The notes under the pieces were generated by a model. The model saw only the letters and a program-made list of their open reading frames with translations, did not search any database and was not told the DNA's origin. A DNA stretch of 64,000 nucleotides, from positions 124,001 through 188,000 of the forward strand of contig NZ_FCNZ02000003.1 in the NCBI RefSeq assembly GCF_001544495.1. The letters run 5' to 3'. Positions 22,408-30,495 of the stretch are shown in pieces (within the stretch, counting starts at the first letter, position 1; each line of letters starts with the position of its first letter). The position numbers were made by a program, and so were the translations under genes. The DNA is from Caballeronia telluris (GTDB lineage Bacteria; Pseudomonadota; Gammaproteobacteria; Burkholderiales; Burkholderiaceae).

Positions 22408-23238
22408 ATGAGCGATGACCTCTCTTTTTACGCGCAGTACACGTCGCTGAAGTTGCGGCGCCATCCGCAGGGCGTGCTCGAAGTCGTGATGAGCGGCGCG
22501 GGCACGAACAAGAGCGGCCTCGCCACCGCCGACGCCAACATGCACCGCGAACTCGCGGACATCTGGCGCGACATCGACCGCGATCCGGATACCCGCGTCG
22601 CGCTGATCCGCGGCGAGGGCAAAGGCTTCTCGGCGGGCGGCGATCTCGATCTCGTCGAGGCGATGGCCTCCGACTTCGACGTGCGCACGCGCGTCTGGCG
22701 CGAGGCGCGCGATCTCGTCTATAACGTGATCAACTGCAGCAAGCCGATCGTCTCTGCGATGCACGGGCCGGCGGTCGGCGCGGGGCTGGTCGCGGGATTG
22801 CTCGCCGACATCTCGATCGCCACGAAGACGGCGCGCATCATCGACGGTCATACGCGGCTCGGCGTCGCGGCGGGCGATCACGCGGCGATCGTGTGGCCGC
22901 TTTTGTGCGGCATGGCGAAGGCGAAGTATTACCTGCTGCTGTGCGAGCCCGTGAGCGGCGAGGAGGCGGAGCGCATCGGCCTCGTCTCGCTCGCGGTGGA
23001 CGAGAGCGAACTGATGCCGAAGGCGATCGAAGTGGCGAACCGGCTCGCCGCCGGCTCGCAGACCGCGATCCGCTGGACCAAGTACGCGCTGAACAACTGG
23101 CTGCGCTCGGCGGGCCCGACGTTCGACGCATCGCTCGCGCTCGAATTCATGGGCTTTTCCGGGCCCGACGTGCAGGAAGGCATGCGCTCGCTGCGCGAGC
23201 GGCGTGCGCCCGATTTCCCCGGCGGCTCGCCGTTCTGA
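22408..23238 (+). CDS. Enoyl-CoA hydratase/isomerase family protein
   Basis: Crotonase-fold protein of 276 residues starting at ATG 22408, 24 bases after the binding-protein gene, with CCAAGGAAG upstream. It has the oxyanion-hole segments [14 protein letters not shown] and [19 protein letters not shown]. The residues at the usual acid/base positions ([17 protein letters not shown]) show D where one catalytic Glu normally lies, as in several non-hydratase crotonases. The substrate is unknown. Confidence 0.87.
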   Translation: MSDDLSFYAQYTSLKLRRHPQGVLEVVMSGAGTNKSGLATADANMHRELADIWRDIDRDPDTRVALIRGEGKGFSAGGDLDLVEAMASDFDVRTRVWREARDLVYNVINCSKPIVSAMHGPAVGAGLVAGLLADISIATKTARIIDGHTRLGVAAGDHAAIVWPLLCGMAKAKYYLLLCEPVSGEEAERIGLVSLAVDESELMPKAIEVANRLAAGSQTAIRWTKYALNNWLRSAGPTFDASLALEFMGFSGPDVQEGMRSLRERRAPDFPGGSPF

Positions 23239-23313
23239 ACTTCAACGGGATCATTGCGCGATGCGCGGCGTGACACCTCTCGCGCGCCGCATCGCTTATC
23301 GAAGGAGATTCGC

Positions 23314-24105
23314 ATGACCGATACATCCGGCGGCACGCCGCCCTTTGGCGCCTTTTCCGGCATTCCCGGCTTTTCACAGACCGACATGATGGGAAAGATG
23401 TGGGAGCTGATGCGTCTGAATCCCTTCACGGCCGCTGCGATGCCGGGCGGCGCGCAGGGCGTCGGGCCGTCGCTCTCGATGATGTCCGACATGCTCGCGC
23501 CGCTCTCGAACATCGAAGAACTCGACAAGCGCGTGACCGACATGCGCGCCATCGAGCAATGGCTCAAGCTCAATCTGAACATGCTGCAATCGGCGATTCA
23601 GGCGCTCGAAGTGCAGCGCGCCACGCTCGCGACGCTGCGCGCGTTCGGCGCGTATGCGCAGTCTTCGGTGGAGAAGTCGCAGACGCCGGCGCCCGCCGAG
23701 CGGCCGAAGGCATCCGGCTGGCCGATGACAGGCGCGACCACGAAGACCGAAGCGCCGAAGCCGGCGCCCGCGCCCGAAGCGTCGAAAGACGAGAAGCCGG
23801 AGGGCGAAGGCGCGAGCGAAACGGCGTTCGATCCTTCGGGATGGTGGAACCTGCTGCAGACGCAATTCAATCAGCTTGCGGGCATCGCGATGGCGCAGGC
23901 CGCGCAGGCGGCACAAGCCGTGACGCCGGCGGCCGGCAATGCGTCGGCGAGTCCGGCGGCGGCTTCGGCGGCTTCGGCGGCATCGGAGGAGAAGGACGAG
24001 AGTCCGGACGCACCGTCCGGCGCGGCCGATGCCGATGCCGATGCCGATGCCGCAGCGAAAAAGGCGCCCGCAAAGAAGGCCGCGCCGCGCAAGAAGTCCG
24101 AGTGA
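23314..24105 (+). CDS. phaM: PhaM-like polyhydroxyalkanoate granule regulatory protein
   Basis: Starts at ATG 23314 (GAAGGAG upstream); 263 residues. The N-terminal half contains [13 protein letters not shown] and [25 protein letters not shown] in pieces, the conserved core of PhaM proteins that activate PHA synthase. The middle is Pro/Ala-rich. The C-terminus is Lys/Ala-rich ([15 protein letters not shown]), which in the Ralstonia eutropha homologue binds DNA and links PHA granules to the nucleoid. Assignment rests on this architecture. Confidence 0.82.
   Translation: MTDTSGGTPPFGAFSGIPGFSQTDMMGKMWELMRLNPFTAAAMPGGAQGVGPSLSMMSDMLAPLSNIEELDKRVTDMRAIEQWLKLNLNMLQSAIQALEVQRATLATLRAFGAYAQSSVEKSQTPAPAERPKASGWPMTGATTKTEAPKPAPAPEASKDEKPEGEGASETAFDPSGWWNLLQTQFNQLAGIAMAQAAQAAQAVTPAAGNASASPAAASAASAASEEKDESPDAPSGAADADADADAAAKKAPAKKAAPRKKSE
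24028..24051 (+). repeat. Hexanucleotide microsatellite in the phaM-like gene
   Basis: Four perfect GATGCC units in frame, coding for Asp-Ala dipeptides just before the Lys-rich tail. Slippage would change linker length without a frameshift. Confidence 0.8.
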
Positions 24106-24178
24106 AGGGGCGCGCGCGAAGCTGCGGCCCGCTGATTCGTGTACGAGCCAGGGTGAATTGAAGTGTGCGTCTCGCCAG

Positions 24179-24973
24179 TCACGAACCGCCGAACCAGTTG
24201 TATCCCTGATCGACCCAGTAGCCGCCAGGAAACGTATTGGTGACGAAGATCTCCATGACGTGCTTCGGATTCTTGTAGCCGAGCTTGGTCGGCATGCGCA
24301 GCTTCATCGGGAATCCGTATTTCGTGGGCAGCGTTTCGCCGTCGTAGGTGAATGTGAGCAGCGTCTGCGGATGCAGCGCGGTCGCCATGTCGATGCTTTC
24401 GTAATAGTCGTCGGCGCATTTGAAGCCGATGTATTTCGCGCTCGTGTCGGCGCCGACGCGTTTCAGGAACTCGGAAAACGGCGTGCCGCCCCATCGTCCG
24501 ATGGCGCTCCATCCTTCCACGCAGATGTGCCGCGTGATCTGCTCCGCGTGCGGCAGCGCGTACAGTTCGGGCAGCGACCATGCGCGCTTGTCCGCCACGA
24601 GCCCGCTCACTTTCAGGCGAAAGTCTTCGCCATCGACTTCGGGCGCGTCTTCCACGCCGTAGAACGCGTTGAATGGAAACGGCCGCGTGAGTTCGGCGTG
24701 CGTGTAGGTCGGCGCGAGGCGGTTCGGGTCGTAAAGCCACGCCTGCACGCCGTCGTTCAGGCGCGAGACGCGCGAGAGGAAGGTCTCGACCGACTTGTTG
24801 TCGGAGATGCTGCAGCCGGTGAGCATCGCGAGGCCGCCGAGCGAAACCAGTTGCTTGCCGAAGAGGCGTCGCGCGGGCATGTCGAGTTCGCGACGCGCGT
24901 CGATCAAGAGCGACTCGCGGTCGATACCGGGCGCGATCGTCGTCTCTTTGCGGCGAGGTTTGGGGGATGTCAT
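24179..24973 (-). CDS. Sulfite-oxidase-family molybdopterin-dependent oxidoreductase
   Basis: A 264-residue molybdoprotein. The N-terminus has a twin-arginine-like segment (ARRLFGKQ) and a hydrophobic stretch ending in the lipobox-like LTGCS, suggesting Tat export and possibly lipidation. The cofactor domain contains RHICVEGWSAIGRWGG, whose Cys should ligate Mo, and KYGFPMKLRMPTKLGYKNPK. It resembles MsrP/YedY but its partner is a cytochrome b561-type protein rather than MsrQ. It lies 34 bases after that partner gene, so they probably form a complex. Confidence 0.87.
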   Translation of the reverse strand: MTSPKPRRKETTIAPGIDRESLLIDARRELDMPARRLFGKQLVSLGGLAMLTGCSISDNKSVETFLSRVSRLNDGVQAWLYDPNRLAPTYTHAELTRPFPFNAFYGVEDAPEVDGEDFRLKVSGLVADKRAWSLPELYALPHAEQITRHICVEGWSAIGRWGGTPFSEFLKRVGADTSAKYIGFKCADDYYESIDMATALHPQTLLTFTYDGETLPTKYGFPMKLRMPTKLGYKNPKHVMEIFVTNTFPGGYWVDQGYNWFGGS

Positions 24974-25007
24974 CTTACGTTCTCCAGCTTTTTAAAGGTG
25001 CGAGCCG

Positions 25008-25646
25008 TCAGCGGCCGCGGATCATCGTGAGGAGCGAGCGCGGCACGAGCGCGACCATCGCCACATGCACGACGATGAACGCCACCAGGAGCGACATCGC
25101 GACGAAGTGCACGATGCGCGCGTTGTCGTAACCGCCCATCAAATCGCGCAGATGCGGAAACTGCACCGACTTCCAGATGACGAGACCCGACAGCACGAGC
25201 ACGATGAGATCGACGATCGCGAAGAGATAGGCGAACTTCTGCACCGCGTTGTAGCGGGCGAGGTCGTCGTGGGCGAGGTGGCCCGTCAGCGCGAGCCGCA
25301 GGTCGCGCAAGATCGCGCCCGGCGACACCGGCAGCAGCTTGCGAAACAGGCGGCCGGTGGCGAGGCTCATCGCGAGGTAGAAGAGGCCGTTGAAGAACAG
25401 CAGCCACATCGCGGCGAAGTGCCATTGCAGCGCGCCGCCGAGCCAGCCGCCGAGCGTGATGTCCTTGGGAATAGTGAAGTTTTTGAATATCGGCGATGCG
25501 TTGTAGATGCGCCAGCCCGAAAGAATCATCAGGATGACGGCGACGGCGTTGAGCCAGTGCGAGATGCGCAGCCAGACCGGGGCAATGACGGCGGCGCGTG
25601 CGGGCGAGCCGCCGGGAATGGCTGCGTGCGAGTGTTGTGTGGTCAT
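25008..25646 (-). CDS. Cytochrome b/b6-type membrane subunit
   Basis: A 212-residue integral membrane protein with about four helices and haem-type histidines (WLRISHWLNAVAVILMILSG, LQWHFAAMWLLF, IVHFVAMSLLVAFIVVHVAM). This matches cytochrome b561-domain subunits that pass electrons between quinone and periplasmic molybdoenzymes. It is upstream of and cotranscribed with the molybdoprotein gene. Start is the ATG at 25646, preceded on the minus strand by AAGGAAAT. Confidence 0.88.
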   Translation of the reverse strand: MTTQHSHAAIPGGSPARAAVIAPVWLRISHWLNAVAVILMILSGWRIYNASPIFKNFTIPKDITLGGWLGGALQWHFAAMWLLFFNGLFYLAMSLATGRLFRKLLPVSPGAILRDLRLALTGHLAHDDLARYNAVQKFAYLFAIVDLIVLVLSGLVIWKSVQFPHLRDLMGGYDNARIVHFVAMSLLVAFIVVHVAMVALVPRSLLTMIRGR

Positions 25647-25852
25647 TTTGATTTCCTTTAAGCTGTGCGTCGTTCTGCGATTTGCCCTGCAGGACGGTTC
25701 TTTGAGGATTAGTCGTCACGCGGCGTGGCGTATTACATCGTCGGACAAGTTTTTCGCTGCCGGCGAACCGCGACGTATCAACCCCCGCGACCCGACCCGA
25801 TTCGGGCCGCCGGCGCGGCATTTTCGAATTCTGTAAGCTGCCTTTCCCATCC

Positions 25853-26437
25853 ATGAGCGAATTCCCGTCGTCCCGGTTTCACCCCGATCTCGCGCGGCTG
25901 CGCGAGCGGCTGCTGCGCTTTGCCGTGCTGCAACTGCGCGATCGCACGGAGGCGGAGGACGCCGTTCAGGAAGCGATGCTCGCGTCGATGGCGCGCGTCG
26001 GCGAGTTTCGCGGTCAGGCGCAGTTCAGCACGTGGGTGTTCGCGATCCTCAAGAACAAGATAGTCGATACGTTTCGCTTACGAGCGCGTAATCTTTCGAC
26101 CCCGACTTACGACGAAGAGATACCGGCGGATACGTTCGACGCGCTCTTCGACGAGCACGATCACTGGAAGAAGAACGAACGTCCGTCGGCGTGGGGCGAC
26201 CCGGAGGCGACGCTCGCGCAGACCCAGTTCTGGACCGTGTTCGAGCTCTGCCTGACGAATCTCCCGCCCGCGACGGCGCGCGTCTTCATGATGCGAGAGT
26301 TTCTCGACGTGTCGGTGGACGACGTGTGCGTCGAGCTCGCCATCACGAAGACGAATTGCGGCGTGATCCTGCACCGCGCGAAGATGGCGTTGCGGCTCTG
26401 CCTGCAGAATCGATGGTTCGACGAGAAAGGTGCCTGA
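25853..26437 (+). CDS. ECF-type sigma-70 family RNA polymerase sigma factor
   Basis: A 194-residue sigma factor. Region 2 shows RTEAEDAVQEAMLASMARV and FSTWVFAILKNKIVDTFR. Region 4 shows LPPATARVFMMREFLDVSVDDVC and the recognition helix AITKTNCGVILHRAKMALR. Its stop overlaps the next gene by one base (TGATG). It is divergent from the cytochrome b/molybdoprotein pair with 206 bases between, so those genes are candidate targets. I could not identify a convincing ECF promoter in that gap. Confidence 0.9.
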   Translation: MSEFPSSRFHPDLARLRERLLRFAVLQLRDRTEAEDAVQEAMLASMARVGEFRGQAQFSTWVFAILKNKIVDTFRLRARNLSTPTYDEEIPADTFDALFDEHDHWKKNERPSAWGDPEATLAQTQFWTVFELCLTNLPPATARVFMMREFLDVSVDDVCVELAITKTNCGVILHRAKMALRLCLQNRWFDEKGA

Positions 26438-26637
26438 TGCTGACCTGCAAGGAAGCGACGCAATTGATGTCGAACGACATGGACCGCCGCACGTCCCTTC
26501 ACGAGCGCAACCAGCTTCGTCTGCATCTGATTACATGCAGCGGCTGCCGCAATTACCGGCGCGACCTGCACATGCTGCGGCGCGCGTGCCGGGCGTTCGC
26601 CGCGCGTTCCGTCGACGGCGAGTCTTCCGGCGACTGA
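26437..26637 (+). CDS. Small zinc-finger (zf-HC2-like) protein, candidate anti-sigma factor
   Basis: A 66-residue protein overlapping the sigma gene by one base. It contains the anti-sigma zinc-finger signature H-x3-C-x2-C (HLITCSGCRNY) and an upstream CKEATQL. There is no membrane helix or large sensor domain, so it would be a soluble minimal anti-sigma factor or a regulatory fragment. It is convergent with the decayed CFA-synthase remnant whose end lies 5 bases away. Confidence 0.8.
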   Translation: MLTCKEATQLMSNDMDRRTSLHERNQLRLHLITCSGCRNYRRDLHMLRRACRAFAARSVDGESSGD

Positions 26638-26641
26638 AGCG

Positions 26642-26930
26642 TCACGCGTGCATGAGCGTGAACGGGATCACGTCGGTCGCATGCGCGAACGCCGCCGTGC
26701 GGTAGCACAGATAAACATCCCACAAGTGAATGGACCGGCAACTGCTGTTCGCGCACGGCGTTCACGCGCTTCAGGTTGCGCGCGAGACGCTAGAAATTAG
26801 CGAGCCAGTAGCGCTCGCCGACGGCTTCGAACACTTCGATCGACGCGATCGCATCGAACTGGCCGTGGGTGTCGCGATAGTCCGCGAGGCGCAAGTCGAC
26901 CCGTCCGGCGAGGCCAGCTCTCGCGATGCG
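26642..26930 (-). pseudogene. Remnant of a cyclopropane-fatty-acid synthase-type methyltransferase
   Basis: On the minus strand from 26930 one frame reads GLAGRVDLRLADYRDTHG, then FDAIASIEVFEAVGERYW, which is CFA-synthase sequence. It is interrupted by TAG at 26790-26792 and continues in frame as RLARNLK. After a deletion and frame change, WDVYLCYRTAAFAHATDV (from 26722) ends at TGA 26642-26644, matching the family C-terminus. The SAM-binding N-terminal half and a central part are missing. Clearly non-functional. Confidence 0.75.
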
Positions 26931-26999
26931 CGTCCGTCTGTGCAAAAGCGCCCGAGCGGCTCGGCGGGCGCATTGCCGTCGCGTTGCAGCGCGAGCGTG

Positions 27000-27235
27000 C
27001 CCGCCGCGTTCCTCGAAGAGCGCGACGAGATCGGATACGTGTTCGCGTTGAACACAAGAAAGCCGGTGTCCACGGCACGCGCGATGCCGTCGAGCGTGAT
27101 GTCCACGATATTCGCCTGGCCGCCGATGGTTTCGTCGGCCTAGAAGAGCGTCGTTTCGATCGCGGCATCGCTTTGCGCGAGCCGCCACGCGCACGACAGT
27201 CCCAAAATTCCGCCTCCGATGACAGCAACTCGCAC
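27000..27235 (-). pseudogene. Remnant of an NAD(P)/FAD-binding amine-oxidase-like protein (N-terminal part)
   Basis: From GTG 27235 on the minus strand: VRVAVIGGGILGLSCAWRLA, the dinucleotide-binding motif. The frame then reads TTLF followed by TAG at 27140-27142 where the family has Glu (likely GAG to TAG). It continues in frame with ADETIGGQANIVDITLDG and AVDTGFLVFNANTYP. A one-base loss near 27032 shifts the frame to DLVALFEERGG. After that the FAD-protein similarity stops and, about 70 bases on, CFA-synthase sequence begins. The two genes have been fused by a large internal deletion. Confidence 0.78.
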
Positions 27236-27339
27236 GGCAACTCCGTGGTTCGAACGGTGCGCGTCGCCCGAGGCCGCCGGCCGCCTGCTTCGGGCCGTGG
27301 CCTCTCGACTTACGCAGCGGGCGTCGACGCGGATGCAGG

Positions 27340-27392
27340 TGGACAAACGACCGATGTTTGTCCATGATGATTTTTAAAAATCGTCTATCATG
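27340..27392. promoter_or_regulatory. Nested inverted repeats, candidate operator of the MerR-B12 regulator
   Basis: Two adjoining palindromes share two bases. The first has arms TGGACAAAC (27340-27348) and GTTTGTCCA (27356-27364), perfect over 9 bases with a 7-base spacer. The second has outer arms CATGAT (27363-27368) and ATCATG (27387-27392) around the perfect palindrome GATTTTTAAAAATC (27369-27382). They lie between the divergent FAD-oxidoreductase remnant and the regulator gene, where such an operator would be expected. TATCAT at 27386-27391 may be a -10 element. Confidence 0.6.
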
Positions 27393-27476
27393 GGAGCACG
27401 GATCTGGCGTTGCGGGCCTTTCGCGATAAGGATTTAAGTGCAGACTGCAACCGTGCAACTTCATCGACTGGAATAT

Positions 27477-27491
27477 TTTGTCCATGACAAA
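27477..27491. promoter_or_regulatory. TTTGTC/GACAAA palindrome over the regulator start codon
   Basis: Arms TTTGTC and GACAAA are separated by CAT. The repeat reproduces the half-site of the upstream palindrome at 27340-27364 and covers the ATG at 27484, suggesting autoregulation by roadblock or looping. Confidence 0.5.
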
Positions 27492-28476
27492 CGTACCAGA
27501 AATCGACTCGGGACGAGAGCCGACGCACGGCGACAACGCGAATGAGGCGGTCGTGCCGCGCGCGGGCATCGGGATCGGGGCGATCGCGCATGAAATCGGG
27601 CTGACGAAGGACACGCTGCGTGTCTGGGAACGGCGTTACGGCTTCCCGCGCCCGATGCGCTCGCCGGGTGGCGAACGCCTCTACCCGCAGGAACAGGTGA
27701 CGAAGCTGCGGCTCGTCAAGCGGCTGCTCGACGCGGGGCACCGGCCGAGCAAGGTGCTCGTTCAGTCGATCGAGATGCTGCAGCAACTCGCGCAGGACTC
27801 GGGCGTCGGCCAGGATGCGCCGGACGTGGAACTCGACCGGCTGGTCCGCATGCTGCGCGACGGCGCCTACGACGACTTCCGCTTCGAACTGCTCAAACGC
27901 GCGACTCGCGGAGGCCTCGAACGTTTCGTGCTCGACATCGCGGCGCCGCTGTCGGCGCGGGTCGGCAACGCGTGGGCGGCGGGCACGCTCCAGGTCTATC
28001 ACGAGCACCTGTTCAGCGAGGCGATGCAGGTGACGCTGCGCACGCTGCTGCGGCCGCTCTCCGACGCGCTGCGCGGGCGCGGCGGCCGGCCGCGCATGCT
28101 GCTCACCACGCTCACCGGCGAGAGCCACGGCCTCGGCATCCTGATGGCTGAGGCGATCTTTTCGCTCTGCGAATGCGAATGCATGGGACTCGGAACGCAG
28201 ACGCCGCTGCACGACATCGTCGATGCCGTGAATGCGCACAAGCTCGATATCGTCGCGCTGTCGTTCACCGCGTCGATGCCGGCCCAGGCTGTGACGAGCG
28301 GGCTCGCCGAGTTGCGCAACCTGTTGCCGGCGGAGGTCGGCATTTGGGTCGGCGGCAGCAGTCCCGTGTTGCGCCGCAAGCTGCCGGAAGGCGTGGAGCA
28401 CGTGCCGGGACTGACGCCGATCGACGAGGCAGTCGCGGCCTGGAGACAGGCCGCCACGCAGGTGGCCATGCTATAG
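27484..28476 (+). CDS. MerR family regulator with cobalamin-binding domain (CarH/LitR-type photoreceptor)
   Basis: A 330-residue regulator from ATG 27484; TTG 27478 is an alternative start, and neither has a clear Shine-Dalgarno. The MerR winged helix covers about residues 28-100, with GAIAHEIGLTKDTLRVWERR and YGFPRPMRSPGGERLYP. The helical cap follows, where a Trp in NAWAAGTLQVYHEHL is followed nine residues later by Glu-His. This is the W-x9-EH signature of adenosylcobalamin light sensors of the CarH/LitR group. The Rossmann B12 domain starts with GESHGLG, an ExH-x2-G motif providing the lower axial His. Known homologues repress light-induced genes in the dark. Confidence 0.9.
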   Translation: MTNVPEIDSGREPTHGDNANEAVVPRAGIGIGAIAHEIGLTKDTLRVWERRYGFPRPMRSPGGERLYPQEQVTKLRLVKRLLDAGHRPSKVLVQSIEMLQQLAQDSGVGQDAPDVELDRLVRMLRDGAYDDFRFELLKRATRGGLERFVLDIAAPLSARVGNAWAAGTLQVYHEHLFSEAMQVTLRTLLRPLSDALRGRGGRPRMLLTTLTGESHGLGILMAEAIFSLCECECMGLGTQTPLHDIVDAVNAHKLDIVALSFTASMPAQAVTSGLAELRNLLPAEVGIWVGGSSPVLRRKLPEGVEHVPGLTPIDEAVAAWRQAATQVAML

Positions 28477-28978
28477 TCGGCGAACATCTTTTTACATTTC
28501 CGCGAGCGATCTTCGGGCTCGTCCGGCGACGCCCACGCTACCCGATGGGCGCTCGGAGCCCGCGACGCCACGCGCTCGCATTCGGAGCGGGCGAACGCAA
28601 GGCTGTCATGATCGGCGGGCAAGCTGACCGGGCGGCGAAACGTCGCGGCGCATCGAGCATCGCGGGGCGCCGCGGCCGGCTCCATTCATACCCCAGGCAC
28701 AGGTTTAGCTCCTCACCCAGGTAGACAAAAAACGCAAGGCGCGCCAGCGAAATGCGGCGTCGCTACAACAGGCGAGCACGGGCAAAACGTCGCAGCGGAT
28801 TGCGGCGGGCGCTTATTGCCGTTTTATCGCGTCTGTGCGCCTGTTTCCCGCGTAAAATTGAAAGCTTGGTTGTTCGGCGCCACGTTGACACGCCGCAAGG
28901 CAGAGTTGTCCACGCGCGCCGGGCCGAAAGTAACTACAGACAGAATCTCGCACTAAGCGGCAGATCAGGGGTGGACCT
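28477..28978 (+). other. 502-base intergenic stretch without a supported gene
   Basis: High-GC, no ORF with recognisable protein similarity. TAAAAT near 28852 and TTGACA near 28883 are isolated promoter-like words that do not pair at normal spacing. It presumably contains the promoter of the ferritin-like gene. I see no tRNA or clear riboswitch. Confidence 0.5.
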
Positions 28979-29851
28979 ATGAACACCATGCTTTATCCGG
29001 AACTTTATAAATCGCTGGAATCGGTTCGTTGGGATATGGAGAAAGATATCCCCTGGGACAAGTTCGATGCATCGCTGCTCACGGACGAGCAGGCGAAGAC
29101 CATCAAGATGAACGCGATCACCGAATGGTCCGCACTTCCCGCAACCGAAATGTTCCTGCGCGACAACCATCATGACAGCGACTTCTCCGCGTTCATGAGC
29201 GTGTGGTTCTTCGAGGAACAAAAGCACTCGCTCGTGCTGATGGAGTATCTGCGCCGCTTCAAGCCGGAGATGGTGCCGACCGAAGAGGAACTGCACGCGG
29301 TGCGGTTCGAATTCGATCCGGCGCCGCCGCTCGAAACGCTGATGCTGCACTTCTGCGGCGAAATCCGCCTGAACCACTGGTATCGCCGTGCCGCCGAGTG
29401 GCACACCGAACCGGTCATCAAGGCCATCTACGAAACCATTTCCCGCGACGAAGCGCGTCACGGCGGCGCGTACCTGCGCTACATGAAGAAGGCGATGGCG
29501 ACCGCCGGCGATACAGCGCGCGCGGCATTCGCCAAGATCGGCGTGCTGATGGCGTCGGCGCGGCGCACGGAAAAGCCGCTGCATCCCACGAACCTGCACG
29601 TCAATCAGGCGCTCTTTCCGCGCGACACGATCCAGTCGCGCCTGCCCGACCCGGAATGGCTCGAACGCTGGCTCGACGACCAGATCCGCTTCGACGACAG
29701 TTGGGAAAAGAAGGTTGTCGAGCGAATCCTGCATAACCTGTCCATCCTGTTCGAGCGCTCGTTCGCGACCGCGCAGGAGCTGAACCGCTATCGCAAGGAA
29801 GTGGTGCAGCGTCTGCAGGCGGCGTCGGGTTCGGCGGAGCAGCCGGCCTGA
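28979..29851 (+). CDS. Ferritin-like di-iron protein (acyl-ACP desaturase-like)
   Basis: A 290-residue helical protein. ATG 28979 is preceded by AGGGGTGG. Putative di-iron ligands occur as EWSALPATEMF, then EEQKHS (ExxH), and later SRDEARHGGAY (ExxH), the pattern of acyl-ACP desaturase/ferritin-like enzymes. No membrane helix or signal peptide is present. Specific substrate unknown. It stands alone between a long upstream gap and a terminator, downstream of the light-type regulator, though co-regulation is not shown by the sequence. Confidence 0.82.
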   Translation: MNTMLYPELYKSLESVRWDMEKDIPWDKFDASLLTDEQAKTIKMNAITEWSALPATEMFLRDNHHDSDFSAFMSVWFFEEQKHSLVLMEYLRRFKPEMVPTEEELHAVRFEFDPAPPLETLMLHFCGEIRLNHWYRRAAEWHTEPVIKAIYETISRDEARHGGAYLRYMKKAMATAGDTARAAFAKIGVLMASARRTEKPLHPTNLHVNQALFPRDTIQSRLPDPEWLERWLDDQIRFDDSWEKKVVERILHNLSILFERSFATAQELNRYRKEVVQRLQAASGSAEQPA

Positions 29852-29881
29852 AGGCTCGCGTCGTGCGATCGCGATGAATCG

Positions 29882-29914
29882 ACAGCCCGCCGGGTTCGCC
29901 CGGCGGGCTGTTTT
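29882..29914 (+). terminator. Terminator after the ferritin-like gene
   Basis: Inverted repeat ACAGCCCGCCGGG / CCCGGCGGGCTGT followed by TTTTG. Confidence 0.88.
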
Positions 29915-29998
29915 GTCTGGGCGGCGACGCGCGTCGCACGAGGACGCGCGCACGACGCGTGGCAAAATCCCTTCCTCACGTTTCAGCGGATCACCGCC

Positions 29999-30478
29999 AT
30001 GCCAGCCATTTTCGAACGCAAGATCACCACGCGCGACGCGCTCGCCGCGCTTCGCCCGAGCCTCGCCGGCCCGGTCGTGTTCACCAACGGTGTCTTCGAC
30101 ATCCTGCATCGCGGCCACGTCACCTATCTGGCCGACGCGAAGGCGCTCGGTGCGACACTCGTCGTCGGCGTGAACAGCGATGCCTCCGTGCGCACGCTCG
30201 GCAAGGGCGACGATCGCCCGATCAATCGCGAAGACGACCGCATGGCGCTGCTGGCGGCGCTCGAAAGCGTCGACTGGGTGGTGAAGTTCGGGGAATCGAC
30301 GCCGCTTGAGTTGATCGAAGCGCTGCGCCCGGACGTGCTCGTGAAGGGTGGCGATTACGACATGGACACGCTCGCCGAATCGGCGGCGGTGCGCAGTTGG
30401 GGCGGCCGCGCGCTCGCGATCGCGTTCGAGCACGACCGCTCGACGACCGCGCTGCTTAAGAAGGTCCGCGCACAGTAA
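29999..30478 (+). CDS. rfaE2: D-glycero-beta-D-manno-heptose 1-phosphate adenylyltransferase
   Basis: A 159-residue nucleotidyltransferase that makes ADP-heptose in LPS-core biosynthesis. It has VVFTNGVFDILHRGHVTYL with the HxGH motif, and VKGGDYDMDTL followed by the STT motif near the C-terminus. It corresponds to the C-terminal half of the E. coli HldE fusion, so the kinase (HldA) must be encoded elsewhere. ADP-heptose is also the donor for the autotransporter heptosyltransferase family found at 61470-62693. Confidence 0.94.
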   Translation: MPAIFERKITTRDALAALRPSLAGPVVFTNGVFDILHRGHVTYLADAKALGATLVVGVNSDASVRTLGKGDDRPINREDDRMALLAALESVDWVVKFGESTPLELIEALRPDVLVKGGDYDMDTLAESAAVRSWGGRALAIAFEHDRSTTALLKKVRAQ

Positions 30479-30495
30479 CGGATTGCGCGGCGCGC

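Noticed and set aside
28752..28982. A 76-codon ORF upstream of the ferritin-like gene
   Set aside because: Very Arg-rich, no ribosome site, and overlaps the next start; more likely untranslated leader.
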